Assembly: GCF_026262625.1 (NCBI RefSeq)
Contig: NZ_SHNN01000002.1
Span: 496,001 to 560,000 of the forward strand
Direction of reading: 5' to 3'
DNA: 64,000 nt
DNA from: Candidatus Litorirhabdus singularis
GTDB lineage: Bacteria > Pseudomonadota > Gammaproteobacteria > Pseudomonadales > Halieaceae
Of this stretch, positions 26,918 to 37,368 are shown piece by piece (within the stretch, counting starts at the first letter, position 1; the number at the start of each line of letters is the position of its first letter). The notes under the pieces are model-generated. The model was not told the origin of the DNA. It searched no databases and saw only the letters and a program-made list of their open reading frames with translations. The translations under genes were made by a program, and so were the position numbers.

Positions 26918-27745
26918 TTAGCTGCGGCCAGTGGCCGCTTGATTGTCGATATGATGGCGGATCAGTTGTCCGGATATGGAATGTACCGGTGGTATTGTCG
27001 GTAACTTATCCGGGCTAAACCAGTGTGCTTCCGCTATTTCTTCGTCTTCGCAAACAATTTCACCGCCATCATATTCGGCGAAAAAGCCCAACATCAGTTG
27101 GTTGGGAAATGGCCAGGACTGAGAATTGAAGTAGCGGATGTTGGTGACGTCAACGCCAACTTCTTCTTTCACTTCACGGACCAGGCACTCCTCTACAGTT
27201 TCCCCCGCCTCGATAAAGCCGGCTAAGGTTGAAAACATTTCGATGGGAAAGTTGGCATTGCGAGCCAACAGCATGTCAGGGCCCCGCGTAATAAGCACGA
27301 TAATGCAGGGTGAAATACGCGGATAGATTATGCTGCGACAAGGCTTACAGACCTTGGCCCGATCTGACTCGTGGCTGCCCATATTCTCCCCGCAACGGCC
27401 GCAGAAACGATTGTCGCGCTCCCAGGCCAGCATTTGCTGGGCACGACCCGCCAGGGCGAACATCTCGTCAGAGACCCTGCCGAGTATGCTGTACAGATTA
27501 CTCGCCTGGTAATGGTCCACACCCAGTGGTGTGTTGTGATCAAGCTCGCGGGCATAACAGGGCTTGCCGTGCCAGTAACCCAGAAATTGCTGGCGCACCG
27601 GCGCCGGGCTCAAAAATCGAATTTCATTGCGCGGCAACAGACAGGGGTCGCTGGCGCGGTTATCGGTCACCAGGTTGTCGCCGTGGAAAACAAAATAGTG
27701 CGCATCATCCACGTTCTCGGGCTCTTTATGGTCAGGTTCGAACAT
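26918..27745 (-). CDS. nudC: NADH pyrophosphatase / RNA deNADding enzyme
   Basis: This 275-residue Nudix hydrolase shows the NudC features in order: a zinc ribbon CGRCG...CKPC (residues about 113-137), the Nudix box [20 protein letters not shown], then [14 protein letters not shown], the NADH-specific SQPWPFPxS-type motif (here Ser in place of the first Pro). The enzyme splits NAD(H) into NMN and AMP and also removes NAD caps from RNA. It ends 13 bp before the TTG start of sohB and is on the same strand, so nudC and sohB may be co-transcribed. The start is ATG. Confidence 0.94.
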   Translation of the reverse strand: MFEPDHKEPENVDDAHYFVFHGDNLVTDNRASDPCLLPRNEIRFLSPAPVRQQFLGYWHGKPCYARELDHNTPLGVDHYQASNLYSILGRVSDEMFALAGRAQQMLAWERDNRFCGRCGENMGSHESDRAKVCKPCRSIIYPRISPCIIVLITRGPDMLLARNANFPIEMFSTLAGFIEAGETVEECLVREVKEEVGVDVTNIRYFNSQSWPFPNQLMLGFFAEYDGGEIVCEDEEIAEAHWFSPDKLPTIPPVHSISGQLIRHHIDNQAATGRS

Positions 27746-27884
27746 ATGGCTGCGTATCTCTAAAAAACTGGACCGCTATAGTACTCTATGCCACGGCCTC
27801 AACAAAGATGCTGTCAATGGTACGCACAAGCCCTCCAATCACGTAAACTTCCGGCATTCAATGTCGCTCGGACCAAGAATCCCC

Positions 27885-29393
27885 ATGCCTGACTCTATTG
27901 CCGGCTCGCTGGCACGTAATTTCCTTGGCACCGCGCCAGATTGGTACAAAAAGGCAATCATCCTGTTTTTGCTGCTGAACCCGCTGGTGCTGTGGCTCAT
28001 GGGGCCTTTTGTCACCGGTTGGCTGTTGATCGCGGAATTCATCTTCACTCTGGCACTGGCGCTCAAATGCTACCCCCTGCAACCGGGAGGATTGCTCGCT
28101 ATCGAGGCCATCGTTATTGGTCTGGCCAGCCCCGAGGCGGTTTACGGAGAAACGCTGGCCAATTTTGAAGTCATTCTCCTGCTGATGTTTATGGTCGCTG
28201 GTATCTTCTTCATGAAGGAACTGCTGTTATTTTTGTTCACCGGCATTCTCCTCAACGTGCGCTCCAAGAAACTCCTATCGCTGCTGTTCTGTGGTTCTGC
28301 TGCCTTTCTCTCGGCGTTTCTTGATGCCTTAACGGTCACCGCCGTCCTGATTGCCGTCAGCGTTGGCTTTTACTCGGTCTACCACAAAGTAGCCTCGGGC
28401 AAAAAAGTCACCCATGACGAAGGTCATGATCACGCCGAAGACAGCCAGGTTATTGAATTTCATCGCAGTGATCTGGATACGTTTCGCGACTTCCTGCGCA
28501 GTCTGGTTATGCACGGCGCAGTCGGCACGGCTCTGGGTGGCGTCTGCACCCTCGTAGGCGAGCCGCAAAACCTGCTTATAGCAACCATCGCTGGCTGGGA
28601 TTTCGTTACCTTTTTCATGCTCATGGCGCCAGTCACAATGCCAACGCTGGTTGCCGGATTGGCCACCTGCTGGCTGCTGGAGACGACCGGAAAATTCGGC
28701 TACGGCACCCTGTTGCCAGACCCGGTTCGGGCGGTATTAGAGGAGTTTCAGTTACATGAGGTCGCCCGCCGCACCACTCGCGAAAAAATGCGCCTGGTCG
28801 TACAAGGCTTGGTGGCAGTGCTACTGATTGTTGCACTCGCAAGTCACTGGGCTGCTGTAGGCTTAATCGGCCTGATGGTGATCGTTCTGCTGACGGCTTT
28901 TAACGGCATTATTGAAGAACACCAGATTGGTAAGGCGTTTGAAGAGGCGCTGCCGTTCACCGCACTATTGGTCGTGTTCTTCTCGGTGGTCGCGGTAATT
29001 CACGAGCAGCATTTGTTCAGCCCCGTCATCAACTACGTGTTGGGCATAGAAGGCAGTTTCCGCTACGCGGCGCTGTTTATTGCCAATGGTGCTCTGTCCA
29101 TGATTAGCGATAATGTGTTTGTCGCCACGGTTTATATCACAGAGGTGCACGAAGCCTTGTTGGCGGGTTCCATTACCCGTGAGGAGTTTGACATTATGGC
29201 CATTGCCATCAATACGGGCACTAACTTGCCTAGCGTGGCTACACCCAATGGTCAGGCTGCCTTCCTGTTTCTGCTGACATCGGCGCTGGCGCCGCTTATT
29301 CGTCTGTCCTACGGGCGCATGGTTATTATGGCGCTGCCTTACACCATCACCATGAGCCTTACTGCCCTGCTGTCCGTGTACTTCTTGCTCTGA
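27885..29393 (+). CDS. nhaB: Na+/H+ antiporter NhaB
   Basis: About 502 residues from ATG 27885; an ATG at 27861 adds eight residues, but the later one fits the known NhaB start (RNFLG-x-PDWYK soon after it). Matching blocks are [66 protein letters not shown] and [18 protein letters not shown]. It has about a dozen membrane spans. It exchanges cytoplasmic Na+ for external protons, and is common in marine bacteria. Neither candidate start has a strong ribosome site. It is convergent with dnaQ. Confidence 0.95.
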   Translation: MPDSIAGSLARNFLGTAPDWYKKAIILFLLLNPLVLWLMGPFVTGWLLIAEFIFTLALALKCYPLQPGGLLAIEAIVIGLASPEAVYGETLANFEVILLLMFMVAGIFFMKELLLFLFTGILLNVRSKKLLSLLFCGSAAFLSAFLDALTVTAVLIAVSVGFYSVYHKVASGKKVTHDEGHDHAEDSQVIEFHRSDLDTFRDFLRSLVMHGAVGTALGGVCTLVGEPQNLLIATIAGWDFVTFFMLMAPVTMPTLVAGLATCWLLETTGKFGYGTLLPDPVRAVLEEFQLHEVARRTTREKMRLVVQGLVAVLLIVALASHWAAVGLIGLMVIVLLTAFNGIIEEHQIGKAFEEALPFTALLVVFFSVVAVIHEQHLFSPVINYVLGIEGSFRYAALFIANGALSMISDNVFVATVYITEVHEALLAGSITREEFDIMAIAINTGTNLPSVATPNGQAAFLFLLTSALAPLIRLSYGRMVIMALPYTITMSLTALLSVYFLL

Positions 29394-29410
29394 CTGCAGG
29401 CTCGCAGTCA
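29391..29410. terminator. Hairpin between nhaB and dnaQ
   Basis: TGACTGC-AGGCTC-GCAGTCA begins at the nhaB stop codon and forms a 7-bp stem with a 6-nt loop between the convergent nhaB and dnaQ genes. No U-run follows, so it is a weak terminator candidate. Confidence 0.3.
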
Positions 29411-29437
29411 TTGGCAGAATAAAGTCTGCGCTACAGC

Positions 29438-30151
29438 CTATTGGCTACGCCAGAGTACGTCATCACCGCTGGCCCCGGCGATGCTGTCCAGACTACTTTC
29501 ATGTGCCGCTAACTCATCAGCGCTGGCGCGTATCACACGCAGTGGACGACGTTCAGCAGGCAAGCGCCGAATCCCTGTCTGGTTATTTTCCCCGTCGGCG
29601 CCAGTTTCGCCCGCACCAAGCTGAAAGGTAACCTGCCCGCCCGTCATCAGCAGATAAACATCCGCCAATATCTCTGCATCCAACAACGCACCGTGCAGGT
29701 CACGCTGAGAATTATCTACCATGTAACGCTGGCATAGAGCATCCAGACTATTACGTTGTCCAGGGTGCTTCTGGCGCGCCATCTTCAGCGTATCAATGAT
29801 GCTGCAATGGGTTTCGATCGGTTGCAGCTGACTCTTTAGTTGTTTGAATTCGCTGTCAATAAAGCCCACATCGAAAGGCGCATTGTGAATAATCAATTCT
29901 GCGCCATCAACGTAAGCCAAAAAGTCTGCGGCAATTTTCTCGAACACCGGTTTATCGGCCAGAAACTCATTGGTAATGCCGTGCACTTCTATCGCGCCAG
30001 CGTCGATGTCTCGCTGCGGATTGACGTATTGATGGTAGTGCTCTCCGGTGAGTTTACGGTTAATCAGCTCTACACAGCCGATTTCAATAATGCGGTGACC
30101 CTGGCTGGTTTCCAGTCCAGTGGTCTCAGTATCAAGGACAATCTGTCTCAT
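29438..30151 (-). CDS. dnaQ: DNA polymerase III epsilon subunit (proofreading exonuclease)
   Basis: This 237-residue DnaQ has the ExoI motif DTETTGLE (residues 7-14), ExoII in [16 protein letters not shown] and ExoIII in [15 protein letters not shown], giving the four acidic residues and His of the DEDDh exonucleases. It removes mispaired bases during replication as part of the Pol III core. The C-terminus (after about 185) is the linker and alpha-binding tail. The start codon overlaps the rnhA stop (ATGA), an arrangement common in gammaproteobacteria. Confidence 0.96.
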   Translation of the reverse strand: MRQIVLDTETTGLETSQGHRIIEIGCVELINRKLTGEHYHQYVNPQRDIDAGAIEVHGITNEFLADKPVFEKIAADFLAYVDGAELIIHNAPFDVGFIDSEFKQLKSQLQPIETHCSIIDTLKMARQKHPGQRNSLDALCQRYMVDNSQRDLHGALLDAEILADVYLLMTGGQVTFQLGAGETGADGENNQTGIRRLPAERRPLRVIRASADELAAHESSLDSIAGASGDDVLWRSQ

Positions 30152-30603
30152 AATTCGTCAATCCCGCGATTTGCTAATTGGTCTGCTATTTCGTTCTCCC
30201 GGTGGCCACTATGACCTTTGACCCAGTGCCACTTGACCTCATGACGCTGGCTCTGCTCTTCCAGAGCCCGCCACAAGTCGGCATTCTTGACTGGCTTGCG
30301 CGCGGCGGTTTTCCAACCTCTGAGCTTCCAGTTCTCTATCCATTCGGTAATACCTTTGCGCACGTACTGTGAGTCCGTGGTCAAATCAACGCGACAGCCC
30401 TGCGTGATCGCGCGCAGTCCCTCAATCGCTGCCATTAATTCCATGCGGTTATTGGTGGTGTCTGCGGCACCGCCATAGAGTTCCTTCTCCTTGCCTTTAT
30501 AGCGCAGCAAAGCACCCCAACCTCCGGGCCCGGGGTTGCCGCGACAAGCGCCGTCGGTAAACAATTCTACGGTTTTGTCGCTAGTGCTATCTTTTGGTTT
30601 CAT
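30148..30603 (-). CDS. rnhA: Ribonuclease HI
   Basis: A 151-residue RNase HI with all catalytic residues visible: Asp in [14 protein letters not shown], Glu in [10 protein letters not shown], Asp in TTDSQYV and the last Asp in [10 protein letters not shown]. It degrades the RNA strand of RNA-DNA hybrids, such as primers and R-loops. It sits between an upstream methyltransferase gene (4-bp ATGA overlap) and dnaQ (4-bp overlap), so the three are translationally coupled. Confidence 0.97.
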   Translation of the reverse strand: MKPKDSTSDKTVELFTDGACRGNPGPGGWGALLRYKGKEKELYGGAADTTNNRMELMAAIEGLRAITQGCRVDLTTDSQYVRKGITEWIENWKLRGWKTAARKPVKNADLWRALEEQSQRHEVKWHWVKGHSGHRENEIADQLANRGIDEL

Positions 30604-31367
30604 GCAGCGTGATCTGTGTTGCGGGGACTGGGGACCGGTTTGTTAACGCCAAGTCCGAACAAACCAGTACTCAGTCTGCTCTGCCATGGCTTACGTATCG
30701 GCGTATAAGGTATGACTTTCTTCTGTGCATGCAGCGCATAGACGCCGCCCAGCGGCCACTGGTGCCGGTGTAAAAAACTATCAATGCGCTTGCTGGTACT
30801 CAGCAGGCGCCCGCCACCCACGGGCGGAAACGCGTAGGTATAGCTGGATGACAGCACTTCACTACCCAGCAGGTGGAGCCAGTCACGCAGTCGATGGCTG
30901 CTTAAACCGTGTAGGTGATGCCATAAACTGTCGGGGTGCAGGCCACGCAGCGTGGTGCTCAAGCCAAACCCGCTGTAGGGGTTCACACCCAGCACAATCA
31001 GGTGTCCTTGCGGTGATAACACGCGATGCACCTCGCGCAGTAACTGATGCGGGTTCTCGGCAAACTCCAGCGCATGGTGTAAAACGATGGCGTCAATACT
31101 GTCGCAGGGAAATGGCAGCGCCTGCTGGTCAGTCAACAGACCAATATCCGCGCCAGACTGGTGACAGGCATAGATCGTATGATTGAGTGTATTGGGCGCG
31201 GCCAGCGGCGTGTTACGAGTGATGCCCAACTGTAAAAGATGATATCCAAACACTTTTTGCAGCATCTGATTAACCAGTTGGCGCTCGTGCTCCAGTAGGT
31301 GCTGACCACCGGGTCTTGCAAACCAGCATTCCAGTTCGGCACAAATATCGCTAGAATTAGACATCAT
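30600..31367 (-). CDS. Class I SAM-dependent methyltransferase
   Basis: About 255 residues from the ATG at 31367; a second ATG follows at once at 31364, and the frame runs on to 31409. Motifs are a short glycine-poor SAM region, [20 protein letters not shown] (residues about 85-105) and [19 protein letters not shown], as in Methyltransf_11 enzymes. Proteins of this kind lie next to rnhA in many gammaproteobacteria, but the methyl acceptor is not established from sequence. It overlaps rnhA by 4 bp and is divergent from mltD. Confidence 0.85.
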   Translation of the reverse strand: MMSNSSDICAELECWFARPGGQHLLEHERQLVNQMLQKVFGYHLLQLGITRNTPLAAPNTLNHTIYACHQSGADIGLLTDQQALPFPCDSIDAIVLHHALEFAENPHQLLREVHRVLSPQGHLIVLGVNPYSGFGLSTTLRGLHPDSLWHHLHGLSSHRLRDWLHLLGSEVLSSSYTYAFPPVGGGRLLSTSKRIDSFLHRHQWPLGGVYALHAQKKVIPYTPIRKPWQSRLSTGLFGLGVNKPVPSPRNTDHAA

Positions 31368-31439
31368 AAGGCGCCATCTTACCGCATCTAAAAAGCCGCT
31401 GGTCGGCAAATTCTTTTTTTAGGATGATTTATTTTATAT

Positions 31440-32984
31440 ATGTTAAATATCAATAGCTTGGGTATCACTGTTAAAGCTATCTGTGCGGCTTTATTAGTGG
31501 GATCAGGCACCTTAGCTCTAGCCCAGCCAGAGACCGATGCGGCAACCGCAGCAGCCCAGCGCGATCTTTGGCAGCGTCTGCGAGCCGGCCTACAGCTAAA
31601 TCACCTTGAACATGAGCGCATTGAAGTCGAGCGTAACTGGTACGAACGCAACCCGGATTACATGCTGCGGGTCAGCCGTCGTGCACAGCGCTATCTCTTT
31701 TATGTGGTGGAACAGGTAGAGGCGCGCGGTATGCCGATGGAGCTGGCGCTGCTCCCAATAATGGAAAGCGCGTATGACCCGTTTGCCTATTCACACGGCC
31801 GCGCCGCCGGGATCTGGCAAATTATCCCGGGTACCGGTGAAGAACTCGGGCTGACTCAGGATTGGTGGTACGACGGCAGGCGTGATCTAAGGGCCTCTAC
31901 TGCTGGCGCGCTGGACTATCTTGAAAAGCTATCGGCAGCCTTTGACGGCGACTGGCTTAAGGCCCTGGCCTCTTACAATGCCGGTAAGCGCCGCGTTAAT
32001 GACTCTATTCGCGCCAACCGAAAGCGCGACCGCCCGACTGATTTCTGGTCACTCAAACTGCCAGCTGAGACACGTAGCTATGTACCTCGTCTGCTGGCAC
32101 TGTCGCAGATTTTTGCGGAGCCTGACCGTTTTGGTATCGCACTCACACCGGTATCAGATACACCCTACTTTGGCATTGCACCTACCGGAGGGCAGATAGA
32201 CCTTGCCCAGGCTGCTGATCTGTCGGGGCTAGACATAGAAGCACTATACCTGCTCAACCCGGGCTTTAACCGCTGGGCAACGGCCCCCGATGGTCCCCAC
32301 GAGTTGCTACTGCCAATTGCAGCCTTGGCCAACTTTAACGCCGGTTTGGAATCAATGCCTGCGGCAGAGCGCATATCCTGGCAGCGCTACATCATTCGAA
32401 GTGGTGATTCCCTGTCGGTTATTGCACGACGCTTTAATACCGGCTCTGATGTCATTCGCGAAGTGAATGGCATCAAGGGTAACCAGATTCGAGCCGGCGA
32501 TGTTCTGCTAATCCCCACTGCCAGCGAACCACCCAGCACTTATGCGCTCAGCGCACAGCAGCGCACCCAGCGGCGCCAGAACGGCGGCGATGAAGAGGTA
32601 CGCCTGAATTATAAGGTACAAGCGGGTGATAGCTTCTGGAGTATTGCCAACGAGTACGGTGTTACCTCACGACAACTGGCACAGTGGAATGGACTGGCCG
32701 TTCGCGATCCGATTCGACCGGGCCAGAAGCTGGTCATTCGTGGCGTCGCGCCTGAGGCGCAGACCGCGGCCGAGCCAGTCGCGCTTATCGGCCCGCTCAG
32801 TCGAGAACCGATGATGCGCAAGCTAGGCTACCGCGTCCGCAATGGCGACTCCCTGGCCCTGATAGCCGACAAGTTTGATCTCACCATTGAGGACATCATT
32901 GGCTGGAATAGCAGCCTGCAAGGCAAGAAATACATTCATCCAGGACAGGTGCTCACCCTGTATGTAGATGTCCGCGGTGGCTGA
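31440..32984 (+). CDS. mltD: Membrane-bound lytic murein transglycosylase D with three LysM domains
   Basis: The protein has 514 residues. A signal peptide (residues about 1-28) ends near ALAQ without a lipobox Cys. The SLT domain (about 95-225) has the catalytic Glu in LLPIMESAYDPFAYSHG and the motifs GRAAGIWQIIPGTGEELGL and ALASYNAG. Three LysM peptidoglycan-binding repeats follow: YIIRSGDSLSVIARRF, YKVQAGDSFWSIANEY and YRVRNGDSLALIADKF. It cleaves the glycan strands of murein, leaving 1,6-anhydro ends. AGGA lies about 15 bases before the ATG at 31440. It overlaps the next gene by 17 bp. Confidence 0.93.
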   Translation: MLNINSLGITVKAICAALLVGSGTLALAQPETDAATAAAQRDLWQRLRAGLQLNHLEHERIEVERNWYERNPDYMLRVSRRAQRYLFYVVEQVEARGMPMELALLPIMESAYDPFAYSHGRAAGIWQIIPGTGEELGLTQDWWYDGRRDLRASTAGALDYLEKLSAAFDGDWLKALASYNAGKRRVNDSIRANRKRDRPTDFWSLKLPAETRSYVPRLLALSQIFAEPDRFGIALTPVSDTPYFGIAPTGGQIDLAQAADLSGLDIEALYLLNPGFNRWATAPDGPHELLLPIAALANFNAGLESMPAAERISWQRYIIRSGDSLSVIARRFNTGSDVIREVNGIKGNQIRAGDVLLIPTASEPPSTYALSAQQRTQRRQNGGDEEVRLNYKVQAGDSFWSIANEYGVTSRQLAQWNGLAVRDPIRPGQKLVIRGVAPEAQTAAEPVALIGPLSREPMMRKLGYRVRNGDSLALIADKFDLTIEDIIGWNSSLQGKKYIHPGQVLTLYVDVRGG

Positions 32985-34062
32985 GCCTATGCCGATTGCA
33001 GTGGACGGCACCGATACGGTGCCATTGAAGTACTTGCGCACCCTGTTACGTGCCGCCGGTGAGCAAGGCTACGATACTGACACGATTATTAGTCGGCTGG
33101 GGCTGCCCCCCACGCTGATGGAGGCTACGAGCGACGCTAATACGCCGGTTGCGGCGGCGACCTACAACCGCGTCTATACCCATCTTATGTCGCTACTGCA
33201 GGATGAGTCGCTGGGCATCAGCATGCGGCAGCCGACACCCAGCGGTTCTTTTCGGATGCTGGCACTCTACGTCATTCACTGCGGCACGCTTGAGAACGCG
33301 TTCCTGAGAGCCGATGAGTTTCAGACATTTTGTCGCCAATTGGCGGGTTTACCTGCAGTGAATAGAGAACCCTTGCGCTATCTCGAAGATGGACGGGTTC
33401 TGCATATCATGCCAGACGCGTCCGAATTTGCCGCTCAGAACACGGAATTAGCCTGGTATTCGATTGCGCACACCATGGCGGTTTGGCGACGCTTCAGCAG
33501 TTGGCTGATCGGTACCAGTATCGATCTCCACGAGGTTCATATCCAATTACCTGAACCGGCCGACCCCGGCTACCTGGCACGAATTTTTGATTGTCCGTTG
33601 TTGTTTGACAGCGAGCACAATGGTTTTGTCTTCGATGCCAGCTACCTGCAGGCGCCTCTGATGCACGACGAAGAGTCGCTAAAAGCATTTCTGCGCAACG
33701 CGCCTTTTCACTTACTGGCCAACAGCGAGGTCGAAAGCGACGAAGGCATTGTTGCGCAAATGCGGCGCGTAGTGGGTATCGACCTGAGCCGCGACTTTCC
33801 CAGCGTGGTGGATATGGCCGAGCGCTTGCATATGTCGGTGCGCACTTTGCGCCGGCGTCTGAACGAAGTGGGCACGACGTATCAGGAATTCAAGGATCGT
33901 ACGCGCTGCGACGCCGCCACCCGTTTACTGAACCGCCCGGAACTGAAAATCAATGCCGTGGCGGTACTACTGGGTTTTGATGAGCCCAGCGCCTTTCATC
34001 GTTCCTTCAAAAAGTGGACCGGGTTAACGCCGGGTGAATACAGACAGTCGCTTTACACATGA
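32968..34062 (+). CDS. AraC-family transcriptional regulator
   Basis: A 364-residue regulator with an N-terminal Arabinose_bd-like sensing domain (about residues 20-210) and a C-terminal pair of helix-turn-helix motifs (about 265-360): SVVDMAERLHMSVRTLRRRL and then INAVAVLLGFDEPSAFHRSF, ending in the family signature WTGLTPGEYRQ. It probably responds to a small molecule or lipid and activates nearby or distant genes. The start overlaps mltD by 17 bp; an ATG at 32989 would remove the overlap. Target genes are unknown. Confidence 0.9.
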   Translation: MSAVAEPMPIAVDGTDTVPLKYLRTLLRAAGEQGYDTDTIISRLGLPPTLMEATSDANTPVAAATYNRVYTHLMSLLQDESLGISMRQPTPSGSFRMLALYVIHCGTLENAFLRADEFQTFCRQLAGLPAVNREPLRYLEDGRVLHIMPDASEFAAQNTELAWYSIAHTMAVWRRFSSWLIGTSIDLHEVHIQLPEPADPGYLARIFDCPLLFDSEHNGFVFDASYLQAPLMHDEESLKAFLRNAPFHLLANSEVESDEGIVAQMRRVVGIDLSRDFPSVVDMAERLHMSVRTLRRRLNEVGTTYQEFKDRTRCDAATRLLNRPELKINAVAVLLGFDEPSAFHRSFKKWTGLTPGEYRQSLYT

Positions 34063-34072
34063 TGCGCTGCTG

Positions 34073-35194
34073 ATGCTACAGACACCATTTGGCAGCTTTC
34101 AACTGCAGCGCTATCCGCGTCCTCCCGCCGCACAATTGCAGGCGTGGAATGGGGCCGACATGTTGCTACTTGAGGCATTGGCGGCCCGCGGCGTCTTCGA
34201 GGCAAAGCAAATCATCACCGTTAATGACGAACACGGTGCGCTTAGCATACCCCTGGCCGGTAGTGCTATCTGGACAGACTCCAGACTCAGCCAAATCGCG
34301 ATCGCCCAAAATGCCGCGCTGAATGATGTGACTCTTGGGCATTTTATTGATGCTGAAAATGAGCTGGATGCCAGATACTCGGCAGTGTTGCTGCGCATTC
34401 CCAAGCAGCTTTCACTGCTACGTTGGCAGTTACAATGGCTACGTGAGCATCTCCCAGCCGGCACGCCGGTATTATGTGCGGGTATGGATAAACACTTGCC
34501 GCGAGGTTGCGCTGAAGTTTTGGAGCAATACCTGGGGCCGACAGAACGGCATCGGGGCAGCCGTAAGGCGCGCCTTTTCAGTACGCTTATCGACTCCACG
34601 CTTAGCGCAGTAGAGCCGTTTTTTTTAAGCTATTCCATTGATCAGTTGGAACAGCCATTAGACACCGCCGTCAACGTGTTCAGTCGCCAGCAACTGGATA
34701 TAGGCAGTCGCTTTCTACTGGAACAGGCACGATCGTGGCCTAATGCACGCACGGTGGTTGATTTAGGCTGCGGTAACGGCTTGCTGGGCCTGGTGGCGAT
34801 GACTGCGTCGCAAACGCCACCCGATGACGTCATATTTATCGACGAGTCGCGTCTTGCGCTGCAATCAGCGCAGCGCAATACCGAGCGACTGCAGAACGCC
34901 AGCACTCGGTGTCACTTTCTGCACAGTGATGGCTTGCTGGACTACCCGCAGCAGTTGCCTGCACCAGATCTGGTGCTCTGCAACCCACCTTTTCATCAGG
35001 GCCATCTGGTCGATGACTGGATTGGCCGTCGGCTACTGAGCCAGTGTGCCTCCGCGCTGACTAGCGGCGGCGAGTTATGGTTGGTCGCCAATCGGCACTT
35101 ACGCTATGTCGACAGCCTGACTCGCGAGTTCGCCAGTGTCGAACAGGTAGCGCGCAACAACAAATTTATAATCTACCGGGCGGTGGCAAAATGA
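34073..35194 (+). CDS. rlmG: 23S rRNA guanine-N2 methyltransferase RlmG
   Basis: About 373 residues from ATG 34073; the frame opens at GTG 34034, but the later start matches the length of the known N-terminus (short lead, then FQLQRYP). The protein has two related halves, the second being the active SAM domain with VVDLGCGNGLLGL (about residues 225-240) and the catalytic LVLCNPPFHQG motif. The enzyme methylates 23S rRNA at the peptidyl-transferase region (G1835 in E. coli). It overlaps the phosphatase gene that follows by 4 bp (ATGA). Confidence 0.88.
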   Translation: MLQTPFGSFQLQRYPRPPAAQLQAWNGADMLLLEALAARGVFEAKQIITVNDEHGALSIPLAGSAIWTDSRLSQIAIAQNAALNDVTLGHFIDAENELDARYSAVLLRIPKQLSLLRWQLQWLREHLPAGTPVLCAGMDKHLPRGCAEVLEQYLGPTERHRGSRKARLFSTLIDSTLSAVEPFFLSYSIDQLEQPLDTAVNVFSRQQLDIGSRFLLEQARSWPNARTVVDLGCGNGLLGLVAMTASQTPPDDVIFIDESRLALQSAQRNTERLQNASTRCHFLHSDGLLDYPQQLPAPDLVLCNPPFHQGHLVDDWIGRRLLSQCASALTSGGELWLVANRHLRYVDSLTREFASVEQVARNNKFIIYRAVAK

Positions 35195-35691
35195 GTGACG
35201 TACCAACCGATTCGGTCGTGGGCATTATGTTTGTGTGCCTGGGCAATATCTGTCGCTCTCCCAGCGCCGAGGGTATCTGTCGCAGCAAGGTAGAGCAGCG
35301 CGGGTGGCAGCAATGGGTGCGTGTTGATTCAACCGGCACCGCTGCATTCAACATTGGTAAACATCCCGACCCGCGGGCCATAGCCGCTGCCGGGCGCGCC
35401 GGTTATGATATTTCACACCAGATAGCCCGCCAGATAGCACCAGAAGACTACGCCAGCAATCACTACATTGTTGCAATGGATAGAGTTAATCTTAGTAGCG
35501 TCAAAGCCTGGGCACCGGGTGGCTACGGCGGCGACATAGGACTACTCATGCACTATGCCAAGCGCGCCACGCACAGCCAAATAGCCGACCCCTATTACGC
35601 CGGCACAGAGGCTTTCGATAAGGTCATCGTGACGCTGGAGTCTGCCATCGACGACCTGCTGGATGTTATCGGCCAACGCGCCGGCGTATGA
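35191..35691 (+). CDS. Low-molecular-weight protein-tyrosine phosphatase
   Basis: About 166 residues from ATG 35191. The frame reaches further upstream, but that start overlaps rlmG by 4 bp and begins close to the P-loop. The signature CLGNICRSP (C-x5-R-S) and the general-acid region QIADPYYAG define a class II phosphatase. It removes phosphate from tyrosine or small substrates. It is a separate, stand-alone copy from the domain fused to ATP-grasp at 26-1777. Its partner kinase is not in the window. Confidence 0.92.
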   Translation: MSDVPTDSVVGIMFVCLGNICRSPSAEGICRSKVEQRGWQQWVRVDSTGTAAFNIGKHPDPRAIAAAGRAGYDISHQIARQIAPEDYASNHYIVAMDRVNLSSVKAWAPGGYGGDIGLLMHYAKRATHSQIADPYYAGTEAFDKVIVTLESAIDDLLDVIGQRAGV

Positions 35692-35692
35692 C

Positions 35693-37342
35693 TTAGACCC
35701 ACTTAATAATCAGCTGACCTTCCACCGCGGCCTGATGCGCCAGAGCTTGCGCCTGTTCGCCGAAGGCCTGCTCCACCTGTTCACGCCTTATTTTCAAGGT
35801 TGGCGTCAGCATCGCGTTCTCGATGGTCCAGGGATCACAGGAAATTAGCAACGTGCCAATGCGGGCATGATGCTCAATCTCACTATTTACTTGCTCCACA
35901 ACAGCACGCAGATCAGCTTCTACTTTGGCACGATCGGTCTCTTGGGCCAGCGCACTCAGTACACACACCATGGCTGTCTTGGAGTAGCCTCTACCCAGCA
36001 AGCACTGTTGTTCGGTATGCGGATTGTCTGAGAAAATCGCTTCAATTGGCGGCGGCGCCACAAACTTCCCCTGAATGGTTTTGAAGTAGTCTTTGACGCG
36101 GCCGGTTATAAAAATAAAGCCGTCTTCATCGACTCGCACTTTATCACCAGTGTGCACCCATCCATCGACAAAAGTTTCTGCAGTTTTTTCGGGACTGTTG
36201 TAATAGCCGACTGCGCATCCAGTGGCGCGAATCTGTAATTCATCTTCCGCACTGAGACGTACCTCTACCCCTTCAATGGGTAAACCGATGGATCCAATTT
36301 TGCGGCTCTCGTTGGAGTTGGCAATGAGCCCCATGGCCTCGGTCTGGCCAAAACCTTCCATCAGCACCAGCCCAAACCGTTCGAACCAGTGGATCAGCGC
36401 GGGCGGCGTGGGTGCAGCTGCAGTCAGCAGGTAATCTGCCTCATTCAGTCCCAGCATATTGCGCACGGTAGCGCCGGTTCCCTCAGCGTCATCTTCCAGC
36501 GCTTTATCGACAGCTTCCTGCGAACCAAATCCGCCGATAATCATCTGCTGTATCTGCTCCCAAACCCGTGGCGGACCAAACATAAAGTGCGGTCTGGCGT
36601 CACCTAGATCGCGCACTAGCGTAGGCAGCGACTCATTGAAGTTAACAGTGCCTCTGGTCATCAGCGACACGCCCGAGATCAACTGGCGTTCGGCGATATG
36701 TGAAAGCGGCAGATAGGAGAAATAACGTCCGGCATCCCTGATGCCAAAAGGTTTCAAAAAACGGGTGATAGGAATAACAAAAGAATCGTGGGTCTGCATG
36801 ACGCCCTTGGGAACACCGGTCGTACCCGAGGTAAAGACGATGGAAAACACCTCTCCTGGTGTCGGTTCGTGGTCCGCGCTTTTGCCGCGGAAAGGACCCA
36901 CCAATTCCTCCCAGGTCAGGTGCGGTTGCGGCACCTCGACGCCGGGAAAACACACCAGCTGAATATTTGCTGGCAGAACCTCGGAAACGGCCTCCCAGTT
37001 TTCGGTCTCACCGACAAACAGCAACTGCATGTCAGTAAAGTCCATGACATATTCAGCGGTATCTTTAGGCAACGTAGTGAACATGGGGATTACCACGTTA
37101 CCCGAGGCAGCAATGCCCAGGTCAGTCATCACCCAATGCGCACGGTTGCGCGACAAAATACCAAGGTTTACTGCCCGCTGTGGGAAACGCTGTTCCAATG
37201 CCGCCGCCAGAGCTTGCACTTCCGCATGGCATTGACTCCAGCTCCAGTCGCTAAATTCATCGCCCTGCCGGTCCCGCAGCCAAATGTCATCGGGGTGATT
37301 ATCGTTCCAGTGTTGCAGGTAAGCATTCAGGGTATCAAACAT
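35693..37342 (-). CDS. AMP-binding acyl-CoA ligase, long-chain fatty-acid type
   Basis: About 549 residues from the ATG at 37342, chosen because AGAGAG lies 6 bases upstream; the frame extends to 37414. The AMP-binding P-loop is FTSGTTGVPKGVMQTH (about 165-180). Further core motifs are MEGFGQTEA, GWVHTGDKVRV and ITGRVKDYFKT. It should make acyl-AMP and then acyl-CoA from a fatty acid, using ATP. Insertions (about 260-300) and a long C-terminus resemble ACSL-like ligases. It is convergent with the phosphatase gene (1-bp gap) and lies downstream of the AddA-like gene. Confidence 0.9.
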   Translation of the reverse strand: MFDTLNAYLQHWNDNHPDDIWLRDRQGDEFSDWSWSQCHAEVQALAAALEQRFPQRAVNLGILSRNRAHWVMTDLGIAASGNVVIPMFTTLPKDTAEYVMDFTDMQLLFVGETENWEAVSEVLPANIQLVCFPGVEVPQPHLTWEELVGPFRGKSADHEPTPGEVFSIVFTSGTTGVPKGVMQTHDSFVIPITRFLKPFGIRDAGRYFSYLPLSHIAERQLISGVSLMTRGTVNFNESLPTLVRDLGDARPHFMFGPPRVWEQIQQMIIGGFGSQEAVDKALEDDAEGTGATVRNMLGLNEADYLLTAAAPTPPALIHWFERFGLVLMEGFGQTEAMGLIANSNESRKIGSIGLPIEGVEVRLSAEDELQIRATGCAVGYYNSPEKTAETFVDGWVHTGDKVRVDEDGFIFITGRVKDYFKTIQGKFVAPPPIEAIFSDNPHTEQQCLLGRGYSKTAMVCVLSALAQETDRAKVEADLRAVVEQVNSEIEHHARIGTLLISCDPWTIENAMLTPTLKIRREQVEQAFGEQAQALAHQAAVEGQLIIKWV

Positions 37343-37368
37343 TTGCATCTCTCTTATTATGGTTGTAA